A stretch of DNA of 64,000 bases from Echinometra lucunter. Lineage: Eukaryota; Echinodermata; Echinoidea; Camarodonta; Echinometridae. The DNA lies in contig CM057155.1 in assembly GCA_029962745.1 (NCBI GenBank), forward strand, positions 30,562,896-30,626,895, written 5' to 3'. Numbering within the stretch: position 1 is the first letter of the stretch; each line of letters opens with the position of its first letter. This document shows, piece by piece, positions 1 through 28,522 of this stretch. The notes below the pieces were generated by a model. The model saw nothing but the letters and a program-made list of their open reading frames with translations. It searched no databases and was not told the DNA's origin. The position numbers and the translations under genes were made by a program.

Positions 1-373
1 GTATTTCATACATAGTTTATAATACTAAAATACATGTATATCATATTTATACTTTGAAAACCGGTACTATGTATGTACATGTATATATGTTAAAATAATC
101 ACATGTACATGTACATCGACATTTACCTTCATATGCCTTTATGTACCTTAGTAAAACAGTTTTCCTCGCTTTGTTCAAAGTAGAGAAAGTGAGGTACACT
201 GATGTCATCTGCACTGCCAGGTTAAGGATAATATGAATATTCATGAGCATATCTATTTCATTTAACTGGGGAAGAATTTTTTTTCAAATGATATAAAAGA
301 ATTCAATATGTGATCACACTTGTGTTTTTACATTAAGTGGATTAAACTTGACTTGATACAAACATTTGCATAG

Positions 374-16430
<16,057 letters not shown>

Positions 16431-16527
16431 TAAGATTCCATCAACAGGGAGTAATCACATCATTTCATCCGTCACGATTCTATTCCCTAAACTGCATCTG
16501 TTAATTGTATAAGATATTGACATAAGG

Positions 16528-16533
16528 AATAAA
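16528..16533 (+). promoter_or_regulatory. candidate poly(A) signal of the CEP112-like gene
   Basis: AATAAA about 100 nt after the stop codon. It sits inside the first downstream copy of the terminal exon, at the position matching the in-frame AATAAA of the coding copy. No transcript evidence is available here. Confidence 0.4.
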
Positions 16534-17093
16534 CACATTGCAAGATTCTCACCAACAAGGACTTGATGAGAACTCATCAACAGGGAGTAATTACATGTAT
16601 CATTCCATCAGTCATGTTTACAATCCCTAAACTGCATCTGTTTATAGCTGGTCTCTGGTTTTGGTAAATCTCAGAAAAGTATCTTTCACTATTTCAGTTA
16701 ATTGCCAGATGAGATGAAAGATTGTATCATAAAACCATTTGATGTACTAGTATAGGATATTAAATAGAAACTCATTTGTGTGGATGTATTTTAAAATCAA
16801 ATTGTGAAAACCACGTAAAAAACAATGGTATTCCATTGCCTGTAGAAACACAACGAAGGGCTGTGTATGTTTTATGCCGAGCTTATTGGCATGGAGGGGT
16901 CATAGCCTACCACTGAGTTTAACTGTTTTATTGCGTTCCTCTCAAACATTTACACTAAAATTTGCTGGAATTCATGGAAGGAATATTACACAATCTCACA
17001 CACATATCTTTTTATGAAAGGTGGACTATGTGAGACTATACATGATCAGTTTAATATCAATTCTCCTTTTGCTACCAAAAATAGAGACTAGCT

Positions 17094-17510
17094 TTAACCC
17101 ATTCGTGACAGAGGTCCACATTTTGTGGTTTGGTCCAATATCTTTTGATGCAAAGCCCTAAAAATCATACCAAATACATGAGCAGAAAGAGCAACAAATT
17201 CTACACAAACTGTGCCCATTTTGGTTGTGTCAATATTTGTTGTTTGATGCTGAAAATTTTTTAAAGGAAAATAAGTATTAAAATCCTTAAATTGGCAATG
17301 TGATAGAAAGTTTAGAATCACTGTTTTCCCATGCAAATTGGCAACTTTTTTGACTTCTCATCATAATTTCTGTCAATTTATATTCATTTCAGATACATGA
17401 CGTTTTATAAGAAAAATGTAGCAATAAAATAAAAATGTTGGTGTTGCCAATTTGAAGAATAAAAGCTGATCAAATTAGGCTTTAAATAATTCCTGTCATG
17501 AATGGGTTAA
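17094..17510 (+). mobile_element. TTAA-flanked MITE, family 1, copy 6
   Basis: 417 bp, 3' of the CEP112-like gene. It is inserted within the array of terminal-exon copies and so is younger than that array. Confidence 0.88.
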
Positions 17511-19682
17511 TAGTTGTATAAGAGAGTGATACAAGGTATAAAATTCTCACAAACAAGGAATTAGTAAAGACTACAGTTATAGAAAAGGTTACTGTCCAAC
17601 AGGCAGAAGCTGCATGAATTATCCTATCATTCCTAAGCTGCATATTTTAGTTGTTCAAATAGAACTTGATTTGAAGAATGAACACATTGCAAGATTCAGT
17701 CTAACCAGCAAGAAACTAAAATGAGTGAGGGGGTTGATTCTGCTTGTGTGAGAATGGAGAAGCTCTGTGAAATAAGCTTTTAGTTGTTCAGGAATTTGTC
17801 TTGAATCGTAAAGAACATCAAAGATTTGTGCTAATTAGGAACTGATTTAGTACACAAGCAGCCATTCAAGTTTACCATCTAGTCTACCATCTTGATTTAT
17901 GTATTTGCAACATAGTAATTAGGAATTGAGGATTAATCTAAGGGCACATGTACATCAACTTAATTTCAAACCTGGGAACTTCTAGTTACTGCTCTCTGCT
18001 CCAAGCTGTCATTTCTCCATATGTTGGTAAAGGATTTTCAGGAACTTGCAACAATAGATGAGTTGTCCATTGGTGGAATTTTCTAGTGATAATAGAATCT
18101 TTCTTTTTTAATTGTTATCATTATATGTTTATTATTGTATCATATTCAAATTTTAGAATATCTGTACTTCAAATTTTCATGCAAAATACAAATTTTACAG
18201 ATTCTGGATATGTGTTGTTGATTAGCAAGTAGTATGTACACTGAAATGTTGCAAAAGGTGGCAGCTGTGCTTGTATATTTCTTATTTAGAAAAGTGCAGT
18301 TTGTTTTGTGATGTGAACATTGACCAAAAGTGCAAAGATTGCCATAAATGCGCTTCCAAAGCTTATTGCATGCACCAGGCCATTTTACAAGCAACCGTAA
18401 TGATATTAATTCCATGCCAGTAACTGCCATATGTATGTGCACAGACGATCAGGGTTTTTGTATATACTTCATAAGCAATTAATTTATGAAAGATCGTAAT
18501 TTTGAAAAAAAAATAGTCATGCTCTTCCTGTTTTCCAAATTTCCCAGTTTGTGCAGTTAATTATGTCTTTCTAGCTTTCATCTTTGTAAATGAATGATTC
18601 GTGGTGAATGACTGGTAGCTGGAAATATGCAGTGCATTCCCCATTTGAAATGAAATATACATTGTATTATGTTAATAATGTAAATTTTAAAGCTTTTATA
18701 CTTGTAAATTCCATTCTTTTTGCAATTTTCAAGAATTTGTGAATATGTAAATATATTTATTACCATTTAATCATATACAGTGTACTGTTGTTTGTCATGT
18801 CTTTGTAGTCTTTATGAAGGAATATGTTGTGCCTTTATTCCTCTTTCAGAGTTCTGGGAAAGGTGAAAATTTAATTTGAGCTTTCTCATTCTTTCCATGT
18901 CAGTGAGGAAGGATATCATAGTAAAAATGTCAGCTAGAAAATATTGCTCATCAAATGCCCTCAGATTGGAAATATGAGAAGAAAAACAAACTTAACTTGA
19001 AAAGTATGGGGGTACCATTCATGCTAGATTTCTGTGTGGTCCCATATACTCATTTCTTTGTGCAGTGCAAGTACCTTTTGGGGAAAGTAAGGGAATTTAT
19101 AATAAATTCAATAATATCCAAGTCTCACACTAGACACCTGTGTTTATATACAACTAGGTAATTAACTCTCCCAGTTGCTTTAGAACAGTTTCCTTCACAT
19201 TATGATCACATGACCAGAACTCCAGTTTGTCTTTAAAGATCTCTCCTTTTCTAGTTGCATCTTGATATTGGTACAAGTATTTATTCATTAGTTTGGATAT
19301 GATTGACACCAAGAATGAAATCTTAATCTATCCTTCAAGATGCTGCATAGATCTTCCCACTGTGTGCATTAGTTTTCTAACATATCCAAGACATGTTTTT
19401 AAATCTTATTCACTGAATTTACCCCTAAGCAGGTACATCTCGTGATTTCATGCATATTATCTCTCTTTAATCTACCTTGGAAATCTGCCCAAGGCATCTG
19501 AGATGCATTTGGAGGTTTATTCCTTTAAAAATTCTTACAAAGTATCAATATTCATGGTTTGACTTATCTTCAAGGAAATCTTGTAAATCTTTTTTTATTG
19601 ATCACCCTCTTGCAGTTATCAAGTTTCATCTGTGTATCATATGCATCATTCATGATCCAGAATAGAATTTATAAAAACATCT

Positions 19683-19951
19683 CACTATGAACATGACGGA
19701 CAAAGAAAGCGGACAAAATAAACAACCCTTCATTCTACCCTTCACAATGGTTCTGGTAGTCAAAAGAACATCCCTTCACTGCTATTGTCTAAAATATGTG
19801 GAACAGGTGTCACATGCATATTCACCTGGAACTACATGATTAAACATAATAGCTGTGAAGGGATGTTCTTTTGACTACCAGAACCATTGTGAAGGGTAGA
19901 ATGAGAGGTTGTTTATTTTGTCCGCTTTCTTTGTCCGCCATATTCATAGTG
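19683..19951. mobile_element. hairpin element with 97-bp arms
   Basis: Left arm 19683-19779 and right arm 19855-19951 are inverse copies with only a few differences (CACTATGAACATGACGGACA and TGTCCGCCATATTCATAGTG at the tips), separated by a 75-bp loop. Confidence 0.85.
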
Positions 19952-20675
19952 TCTTGTTATATCTGTGCATGACATCTTTCTTACATCCAAACTGTGGTAT
20001 ACATAGATACATAAACCACATATTTTCAAGATGTCTATTTACCCAGAGTTTTTTTCAAACAGAAACTTGATCCATATAACTGGTTACTTGGAATAAAAGG
20101 GAAAATATCAGAGAAATTAACAAATTAAAAGTAAAAACATTTAGCTGAACAAGTTAGATGTAAGAGTGATCATCCCCCTCCCCCCATTTGAAAAATATTT
20201 GAAAATGATCTGGAGATGCCTAGAACACAACAGTATCGTACAAATTATTGTAGCAGACAAAAATGAGGGGTTTAAAGTCATCTCCTTTTAAGGAAGGCCA
20301 TAAGCAACAGTGTATTCAGATATTGATAGGGAAACGAAAGTACTGGGCAGAACGGCTTGCGTTAGACCCAATGCTTCTTTTTTTTTTGGGGGGGGGCAGG
20401 GGCTACCAATGAAGGTGGAGGCAAGACGTAAGCGGGCTAACCTTGAATACGCCATTGCTGTGTGAGAATAATTAGACCATAGACACGGATGTGCATTGGT
20501 ACTCCGTGGTGATTCAGGTGACATCTTAAAAATCTTATATTACCAAGGAAATACTATTACCCCAGCTACGTTAGAAGAAAAGAATGAAGAAGAAGAAAAG
20601 AAGGATACAGGTTGACCCTAGCAGTGCGATTACTTTGTGAAAGAAAAGCTGCGAGGTTTGGAACACTGGCGTTCT

Positions 20676-20737
20676 GGGGGGGGGGGGGGGGGGGGGGGGG
20701 GGCTTGGGGCAGTTGCCTGCCCCCTCCCCCCCCCCCC
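20676..20737 (+). repeat. poly-G followed by poly-C
   Basis: An uninterrupted G run of about 27 bases, a short GC spacer, then CCCCTCCCCCCCCCCCC. Able to form a G/C hairpin or quadruplex, and prone to sequencing error. Confidence 0.85.
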
Positions 20738-21456
20738 ATAAAATTCAAACGTGATTTATTGACTTACAAATGTTGCCGAAATGACATAATTTTCCGGGTT
20801 ATTTTCCTCACTTTTTTGTAACTTGCCACCCAATTTTTTTTTTTTTTTTGCTCATTGCGCCACAGATGGGAAATGAACACATGTGCCTTGGGAGTTTGGT
20901 GCAATAATTTTCAGCTATGTATCTCGTCATATTTCGAATATGAGAGCATTTGAAGAGAAGTCCTTGTCGTCTTTACCAGAACCCAATATTCTCTTTAATT
21001 CTTTTCAACCCGCCCCCGGAACACATTCGTTTAAAAATCGTTAGAAAATTGATATTTCTCACTTAGAAAATACGAATTTACAGATATCAAAGACGATAAT
21101 TCTGGGTTTAGAAATGCAGATGAAGTTTTTAGTCTATTAAGTGTCTGATAATGGGGCGGAGCCAGAATCATCTGTGAGGGGGTGACAATAAGTTGAAAAA
21201 AATATATATACAGGAATGCAATACATGTTTCAGGAATTCCTGAATCTGCTGGTCCCTAATTAATTAGAAGGGGAGGGCAGAGAAGAATTAAAAGGACAAC
21301 TCTGATTATGAAATGGGCCTACACGTTTTGTTGTTGTTTTTTGTTTTTATTTATTGTTGTTATTTTCGTATTTTTACCCCTATCCATGTTTCCGCGTTAA
21401 TCCCACTGGTTCTGTACTGAAAACATGATGAAATTAAAGACAGAGACTTTCTATCC

Positions 21457-23559
21457 TGGTGTTGCGTTCTAAATAATGCCCTCGTCAAAAATCACAAACA
21501 TAATCTGTACCTCCGCTGATGTCTGTGCTAGCTATAGGCCTATTATAAGCATAATTATCAGAGTTGATGTGTCCCTGATTGCTGGTGGGGGGGGGGGGGG
21601 GGGAGGCTGTCAAAGAAAGATGCAACATTGATACAATTATCACAATCACATCCCACAATCATCTACCCTTGATGTTTATTTAATGGAAGCAGGGTTTGTC
21701 GGTCTCGGGGGTCTCGCAGTATAGAACATCAGAAACCATTAAAAAAAAACATGATCCTCCAAAGCTTGTCTGCATTTTACTACCGCGCTTTGATCATAAT
21801 GCGTAACTTATTACAATTAACAAAGCAATAAAGCCTCTCCTGCATTGTGCATTAAGGTTTCCATTAAGTAAATTGAAGCCCTATTTTAGTATGTGGATCA
21901 TTCATATTTTACTTGCAATTAGACCATGTTTTCACGGCGTTCGAGTTTTTCACTTTCCAGTAATTTCTTTCTATAATTACCCAGGTCTGATGAAACCGAA
22001 ACCCCAGATTATATAGGTTTACTCCTCAAGGGAAGTTAAAAAAAAAAACACATAGTGTGTTAATTATCATACATTTGCGAGGGGACGAAATAGACTGTTT
22101 GATCTAGCTGCAATAAACGCAACTTGAACGAACATTATTGTACATATAATTTCATTTTGCTTGCAATGCAGAATTATTCCTTTCCAGCAATTATTCATTA
22201 CGAATAATCCTAGTTGGTAATTAGAGTATGCATCAGAAACAAAAATATAATAAATTGCTATATCATCTAGGTTATCTTTCAATTGAAAAATTCTCCCCCC
22301 CCCCCCCAGGAAAAAAAAAGAAAAGAATATTTGTGATATCTTGGTTATTTGTTTGCTTATGTTTTACTTGCAATATCCTGTTTAAGTTTTCTTCAATTAA
22401 GTCTTTTTTCCATCGCGAGTGATCTCAGCAGGGTGTTGGCAGGTCCCTGATATCAGTTTTGCAATGACATTTGCAATAGAAGACTGCGTTATTTGACCTA
22501 GCTATGCCTTTCAAACAGAGAGCGAATATCTCGAAATAGTTGATACATTTTACGCTTCTCCATATCACCCCTATCAGTGCAATTAACACTCCACTTGTCA
22601 CATGACTCGGACACAACCCTCAATAATAATGGTCCTGTTACGTAATCATAAATTAAAGGGGTAGTAATGAGGGATGGATTTCATGGGGCAAAGACGCCAC
22701 TGTGATGATTTGGGAAGTGAATGTTTCGTCTTATCAGATTGGGTTGGAATGTGGAATTGGTTTGGTTGCAAAAAAAGAGAGGAGTGGGAGAAGGGCGAAG
22801 CGGGAGGGAGGGGTAGATGGGAGAGAGGGAGGGGGAGGGAGGGAGGGAGAAAGAGAGAGAGAGAAAGAGGGGAAGGTAAAGGGAAAAAACGGCCCCTGGA
22901 AAAGAAATTTTACATCGTATATGAAAGGTCTAAAGAGAGAAGAGGGAGAGAAAGAGAAACATTCAAGACTAACATAATTTTTGTGATTTTAAAAAAAATC
23001 ATAGTAATTCTTCACACCCCCGTTTTAAACCTGTCCCTTGTCGCAAATATTCAACTATCTGACATACAAATAAATGTACATATCATCGGAAAAAACATAA
23101 AATGTCACACCGTCGTCTGTTTCTTTGACTCCCTGTTTGTGCTCAAATCCTCAATTCTTGACTGTCTGACTGTCTGGAGTCTTTGCTCTGCTGTATAGCA
23201 ACCGCAATATCGGCGGGTATCGCGGAAATGCGGGTGAATAACTCCTTTAATTACGGTCATTAAAAGTCAACGTTCGCTAGGTAAAGATTAAGACAAAAAG
23301 GGCTTGTAAAGATTATGATGGCCTTATTTGGAATTGATTACAAAGTCAGGTTTTTCAAGGTTGGCTGGCTGCAAGGCTAGATATGGTTTGGGTCGTGAGA
23401 AATAAACAGCGTAACTTTTGTTTCATAATTTGAGATATTAAGAAGCAGGATTCATGGATGTTGAAGCTGCTTCCGCTAACGAAGTTTTCTACGTACATGT
23501 ATCCACCTGACCATACACCTGGAAAGGGAAATCCTGGGAGAAAGAGAGAGAGAGAGAAG

Positions 23560-23635
<76 letters not shown>

Positions 23636-24327
23636 AGGACACAACAAAACAAGTAACAATAAAATAAACCCTCTTGTATCCGTCAAGAATCTGACATACT
23701 GAAATTTTGAATTAATTTAAGGTATAATTATATTTAGCAAGATTTTTCCGAAATGAACCTCTCCTCTTTTATCCTAATGTGAAGGAGATGTATCGCCTGC
23801 TAATTAAATTTCCTGTAATGCATTCTTTATATACCACTTTTTATATACTTTCTACTTTCTGTATACTCACACGACTACTTTCTACTTTCTATTTTCTATT
23901 TCTACTTTCTGCTTTTTTGTGAAGGAGATAATATGGCCTGCTAATTAACTTTCCTGTATGTAATTCATTCTTTATTTACTACTTTGGTTATACTTTTTAC
24001 TTTCCTGTATGCAATTTATTATTTATAACTACTTTCTATATACTTTCAGACATAGTGTGAAAGCATAGTGTTAATTTAATGAATGACACGGAAAGCAATA
24101 AAGACCTTCAAAATCACAGAAAATCACACGCTCGGGTGTTTTCTAATTAAGTTTTATTTATAATATCAGTTTAATGAATTTGACAAGGAAAGCAACAAAG
24201 ACTTATAAAATCATATACAGTGTGAGTCAGAAAAAAATGTCCCATCATTTTGAAGTTGTCTTGTTTGAAGTATGAACATTCAGTGATGGGTTTCATGATT
24301 TGTCTCGGTAGAGTTATCCTCCAAGCA
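21457..24327 (+). repeat. large direct duplication 1, left copy
   Basis: Matches 24828-27788 almost base for base from TTGCGTTCTAAATAATGCCC to GAGTTATCCTCC(A/C)AGCA, with small indels (e.g. a 75-80 bp block present only in the right copy near 25418-25500). It ends at a 500-N gap. The interior contains (GA)n tracts at 22795-22868 and 23537-23633 and no gene. Confidence 0.92.
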
Positions 24328-24827
24328 NNNNNNNNNNNNNNNNNNNNNNNNNNNNNNNNNNNNNNNNNNNNNNNNNNNNNNNNNNNNNNNNNNNNNNNNN
24401 NNNNNNNNNNNNNNNNNNNNNNNNNNNNNNNNNNNNNNNNNNNNNNNNNNNNNNNNNNNNNNNNNNNNNNNNNNNNNNNNNNNNNNNNNNNNNNNNNNNN
24501 NNNNNNNNNNNNNNNNNNNNNNNNNNNNNNNNNNNNNNNNNNNNNNNNNNNNNNNNNNNNNNNNNNNNNNNNNNNNNNNNNNNNNNNNNNNNNNNNNNNN
24601 NNNNNNNNNNNNNNNNNNNNNNNNNNNNNNNNNNNNNNNNNNNNNNNNNNNNNNNNNNNNNNNNNNNNNNNNNNNNNNNNNNNNNNNNNNNNNNNNNNNN
24701 NNNNNNNNNNNNNNNNNNNNNNNNNNNNNNNNNNNNNNNNNNNNNNNNNNNNNNNNNNNNNNNNNNNNNNNNNNNNNNNNNNNNNNNNNNNNNNNNNNNN
24801 NNNNNNNNNNNNNNNNNNNNNNNNNNN
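24328..24827. other. assembly gap, 500 N
   Basis: Exactly 500 N, a conventional placeholder length. Confidence 0.99.
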
Positions 24828-26300
24828 TGGAGTTGCGTTCTAAATAATGCCCTCGTCAAAAATCACAAACATAATCTGTACCTCCGCTGATGTCTCTGCT
24901 AGCTATAGGCCCTATTATAAACATAATTTTCAGAGTTGATGTGTCCCAGATTACTGGTGGGGGGGGGGGGGGGGAGGGGGGAGGAGGCTGTCAAAGAAAG
25001 ATGCAACATTGATACAATTATCACAATCACATCCCACAATCATCTACCCTTGATGTTTATTTAATGGAAACAGGGTTTGTCGGTCTCGGGGGTCTCGCAG
25101 TATAGAACATCAGAAACCATTAAAAAAACATGATCCTCCAAAGCTTGTCTGCATTTTACTACCGCGCTTTGATCATAATGCGTAACTTATTACAATTAAC
25201 AAAGCAATAAAGCCTCTCCTGCATTGTGCATTAAGGTTTCCATTAAGTAAATTGAAGCCCTATTTTAGTATGTGGATCATTCATATTTTACTTGCAATTA
25301 GACCATGTTTTCACGGCGTTCGAGTTTTTCACTTTCCAGTAATTTCTTTCTATAATTACCCAGGTCTGATGAAACCGAAACCCCAGATTATATAGGTTTA
25401 CTCCTCAAGGTAAGTTTAAAAAAAAACCCAAACAAACAAACAAACAAAAAACTGGAAAGACAATTCCTTTTCGTGTACTTCCACCTGCAGTCTAATAGTG
25501 TGTTAATTATCATGCATCTGCAAGGGGACGAAATAGACTGTTTGATCTAGCTGCAATAAACGCAACCTGAACGAACTTTATTGTACATATAATTTCATTT
25601 TGCTTGCAATGCAGAATTATTCCTTTCCAGCAATTATTCATTACGAATAATCCTAGTTGGTAATTAGAGTATGCATCAGAAACAAAAATATAATAAATTG
25701 CTATATCATCTAGGTTATCTTTCAATTGAAAAATTCTCCCCCCCCCCCCCAGGAAAAAAAAAAGAAAAGAATATTTGTGATGTCTTGGTTATTTGTTTGC
25801 TTATGTTTTACTTGGAATATCCTGTATTGAAGTTTTCTTCAATCAAGCCTTTTTCTTCCATTGCGAGTGATCTCAGCAGGGTGTTGGCAGGTCCCTGATA
25901 TCAGTTTTGCAATGACATTTGCAAAAGAAGACTGCGTTATTTGACCTAGCTATGCCTTTCAAACAGAGAGCGAATATCTCGAAATAGTTGATACATTTTA
26001 CGCTTCTCCATATCACCCCTATCAGTGCAATTAACACTCCGCTTGTCACATGACTCGGACACAACCCTCAATAATTATGGTCCTGTTACGTAATCATCAA
26101 TTAAAGGTGTAGTAATGAGGGATGGATTTCATGGGGCAAAGACGCCACTGTGATGATTTGGGAAGTGAATGTTTCGTCTTATCAGATTGGGTTGGAATGT
26201 GGAATTGGTTTGGTTGCAAAAAAAAGAGAAGAGTGGGAGAAGGGCGAAGCGGGAGGGAGGGATAGATGGGAGAGAGAGAGAGAGAGAGGGGGAGGGAGAA

Positions 26301-26338
<38 letters not shown>

Positions 26339-27021
26339 AGGTAAAGGGAGAAAAAGGCCCCTGGAAAAGAAATTTTACATCGTATATGAAAGGTCTAAAG
26401 AGAGAAGAGGGAGAGAAAGAGAAACATTCATGACTAACATAATTTTTGTGATTTAAAAAAAAAATCATAGTACTTCTTCACACCCCCGTTTTAAACCTGT
26501 CCCGCAAATATTCAACTATCTGACATACAAATAAATGTACATATCATCGGAACAACATAAAATGTCACATCGTCGTCTGTTCCTTTGACTCCCTGTTTAT
26601 GCTCAAATCCTCAATTCTTGACTGTCTGACTGTCTCGAGTCTTTGCTCTGCTGTATAGCAACCGCAATATCGGCGGGTATCGCGGAAATGCGGGTGAATA
26701 ACTCCTTTAATTACGGTCATTAAAAGTCAACGTTCGCTAGGTAAAGATTAAGACAAAAAGGGCTTGTAAAGATTATGATGGCCTTATTTGGAATTGATTA
26801 CAAAGTCAGGTTTTTCAAGGTTGGCTGGCTGCAAGGCTAGATATGGTTTGGGGTCGTGAGAAATAAACAGCGTAACTTTGTTTTCATAATTTGAGATATT
26901 AAGAAGCAGGATTCATGGATGTTGAAGCTGCTTCCGCTAACGAAGTTTTCTACGTACATGTATCCACCTAACCATACACCTGGAAAGGGAAATCCTGGGA
27001 GAAAGAGAGAGAGAGAAGAAG

Positions 27022-27099
<78 letters not shown>

Positions 27100-27788
27100 A
27101 GGACACAACAAAACAAGTAACAATAAAATAAACCCTCTTGTATCCGTCAAGAATCTGACATACTGAAATTTTGAATTAATTTAAGGTATAATTATATTTA
27201 GCAAGATTTTTCCGAAATGGACCTCTCCTCTTTTATCCTAATGTGAAGGAGATGTATCGCCTGCTAATTAAATTTCCTGTAATGCATTCTTTATATACCG
27301 CTTTTTATATACTTTCTACTTTCTGTATACAGACACGACTACTTTCTATTTTCTATTTCTACTTACTGTTTTTTTTTGTGAAGGAGATAATATGGCCTGC
27401 TAATTAACTTTCCTGTATGTAATGCATTCTTTATTTACTACTTTCTTTATACTTTTTACTTTCCTGTATGTAATTTATTATTTATAACTACTTTCTATAT
27501 ACTTTCAGACATAGTGTGAAAGCATAGTGTTAATTTAATGAATTTGACACGGAAAGCAATAAAGACCTTCAAAATCATAGAAAATCACACGCTCGGGTGT
27601 TTTCTAATTAAGTTTTATTTATAATATCAATTTAATGAATTTGACAAGAAAAGCAACAAAGACCTATAAAATCATATACAGTGTGAGTCAGAAAAGAATG
27701 TCCCATCATTTTGAAGTTGTCTTGTTTGAAGTATGAACATTCAATGATGGGTTTCATGATTTGTCTTGGTAGAGTTATCCTCCCAGCA
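24828..27788 (+). repeat. large direct duplication 1, right copy
   Basis: Second copy of 21457-24327. It continues without a break into the TA-flanked transposon at 27679. (GA)n tracts at 26270-26336 and 27003-27099 differ in length from the left copy. Confidence 0.92.
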
Positions 27789-28522
27789 TTTATTGGTACC
27801 CTTTTCATTTGGAACTTTGCATGCATGACTGAATAACAGACAATCTTTAGAAGACTGCAAAATATCACTTGCGCCAAGTGGATGGGTGAAGAATAAAACT
27901 GATGACGAACCATAATACTTGTGTTACTTACAAAGGGCTGAACATAAGTAACTGCTGCCAAATCAGGCAAGCCCTTTTGTAGGTAAGTACAACAAAGACA
28001 CATATTTCCATTGTTGTCATTGTTAACCAACAAACAAAAGTCATAACCAACGTTCAGATAGCACATTGGATTAATGTTCACTTGGTGATAATGATGATGA
28101 TGATGACGACGATGATGATGATGATGATGATGAAGACGATGATGATGATGATGATGGTCGTGCTGCTGGTGGTGGTGGTGGTAAAAAATGTTAGGGAATC
28201 ACCACTTAAACATTCAGCGATGCTTGGTAAAAAAAAATCAATGCTTAATCTAAAAACGAAAATGTTAACACTGCATTATGAGATTTTTGCTCTGTGTGTG
28301 TGGGGGGGGGGTGGGAGGGGGTTGTGTGAGGGTGGGTGTGGTGTTGTGTGTGGGTGTGTGCACATAAGTTATAACTTCTTTGAAAATATCCAAATGAAAA
28401 GGGTACCAATAAATGCTGGGAGGATAACTCTACCAAGACAAATCATGAAGCCCATCATTGAATGTTCATACTTCAAACAAGACAACTTCAAAATGATGGG
28501 ACATTTTTTCTGACTCACGCTG
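27679..28522. mobile_element. TA-flanked DNA transposon with 135-bp inverted ends
   Basis: Left terminal repeat 27679-27813 (CAGTGTGAGTCAGAAAAGAA...) and right 28389-28522 (...TTTTCTGACTCACGCTG) are near-identical inverses, with TA dinucleotides immediately outside. 844 bp. The core holds a (GAT)n tract at 28089-28155 and G/GT runs near 28298-28360, with no transposase. The TA target fits the Tc1/mariner group; that placement is inference. Confidence 0.82.

Larger units (their letters stand above)
16505..17856 (+). pseudogene. decayed tandem copies of the CEP112-like terminal exon
   Basis: After the real exon end (about 16370-16500), similar blocks recur at about 16505-16640, 17511-17645, 17650-17730 and 17785-17856. 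The block at 16505 keeps ATTGACATAAGGAATAAACA and the following CATTGCAAGATTCTCACCAA nearly unchanged. The others keep only pieces such as CACATTGCAAGATTC or TCTCACAAACAAGGA. Each block ends in a CTGCAT(C/A)T-like link. A TTAA MITE (17094-17510) splits the array. None has an acceptor and open frame that would make it an exon. Identity falls along the series, as expected for successive old duplications. Confidence 0.7.
16641..21456. other. intergenic, no gene seen (part 1)
   Basis: Besides the exon copies, the MITE at 17094 and the foldback at 19683, this stretch is AT-rich single-copy-looking sequence. Around 20380 and 20676-20737 there are G runs and a following C run. No open frame here shows coding character. 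Confidence 0.6.

Noticed and set aside
22674..23198. 174-codon frame rich in Arg/Glu/Gly, and similar Ser/Leu frames on the other strand (23355-23642, 26097-26468, 41634-41954)
   Set aside because: Translated GA/CT microsatellites.
24250..24859. Open frames of nearly 200 codons across 24328-24827, and similar ones across 36742-37241
   Set aside because: They consist of N from assembly gaps.
28082..28513. 143-codon frame starting with Met-rich repeats
   Set aside because: Formed by a GAT microsatellite plus the right terminal repeat of the TA-flanked transposon.
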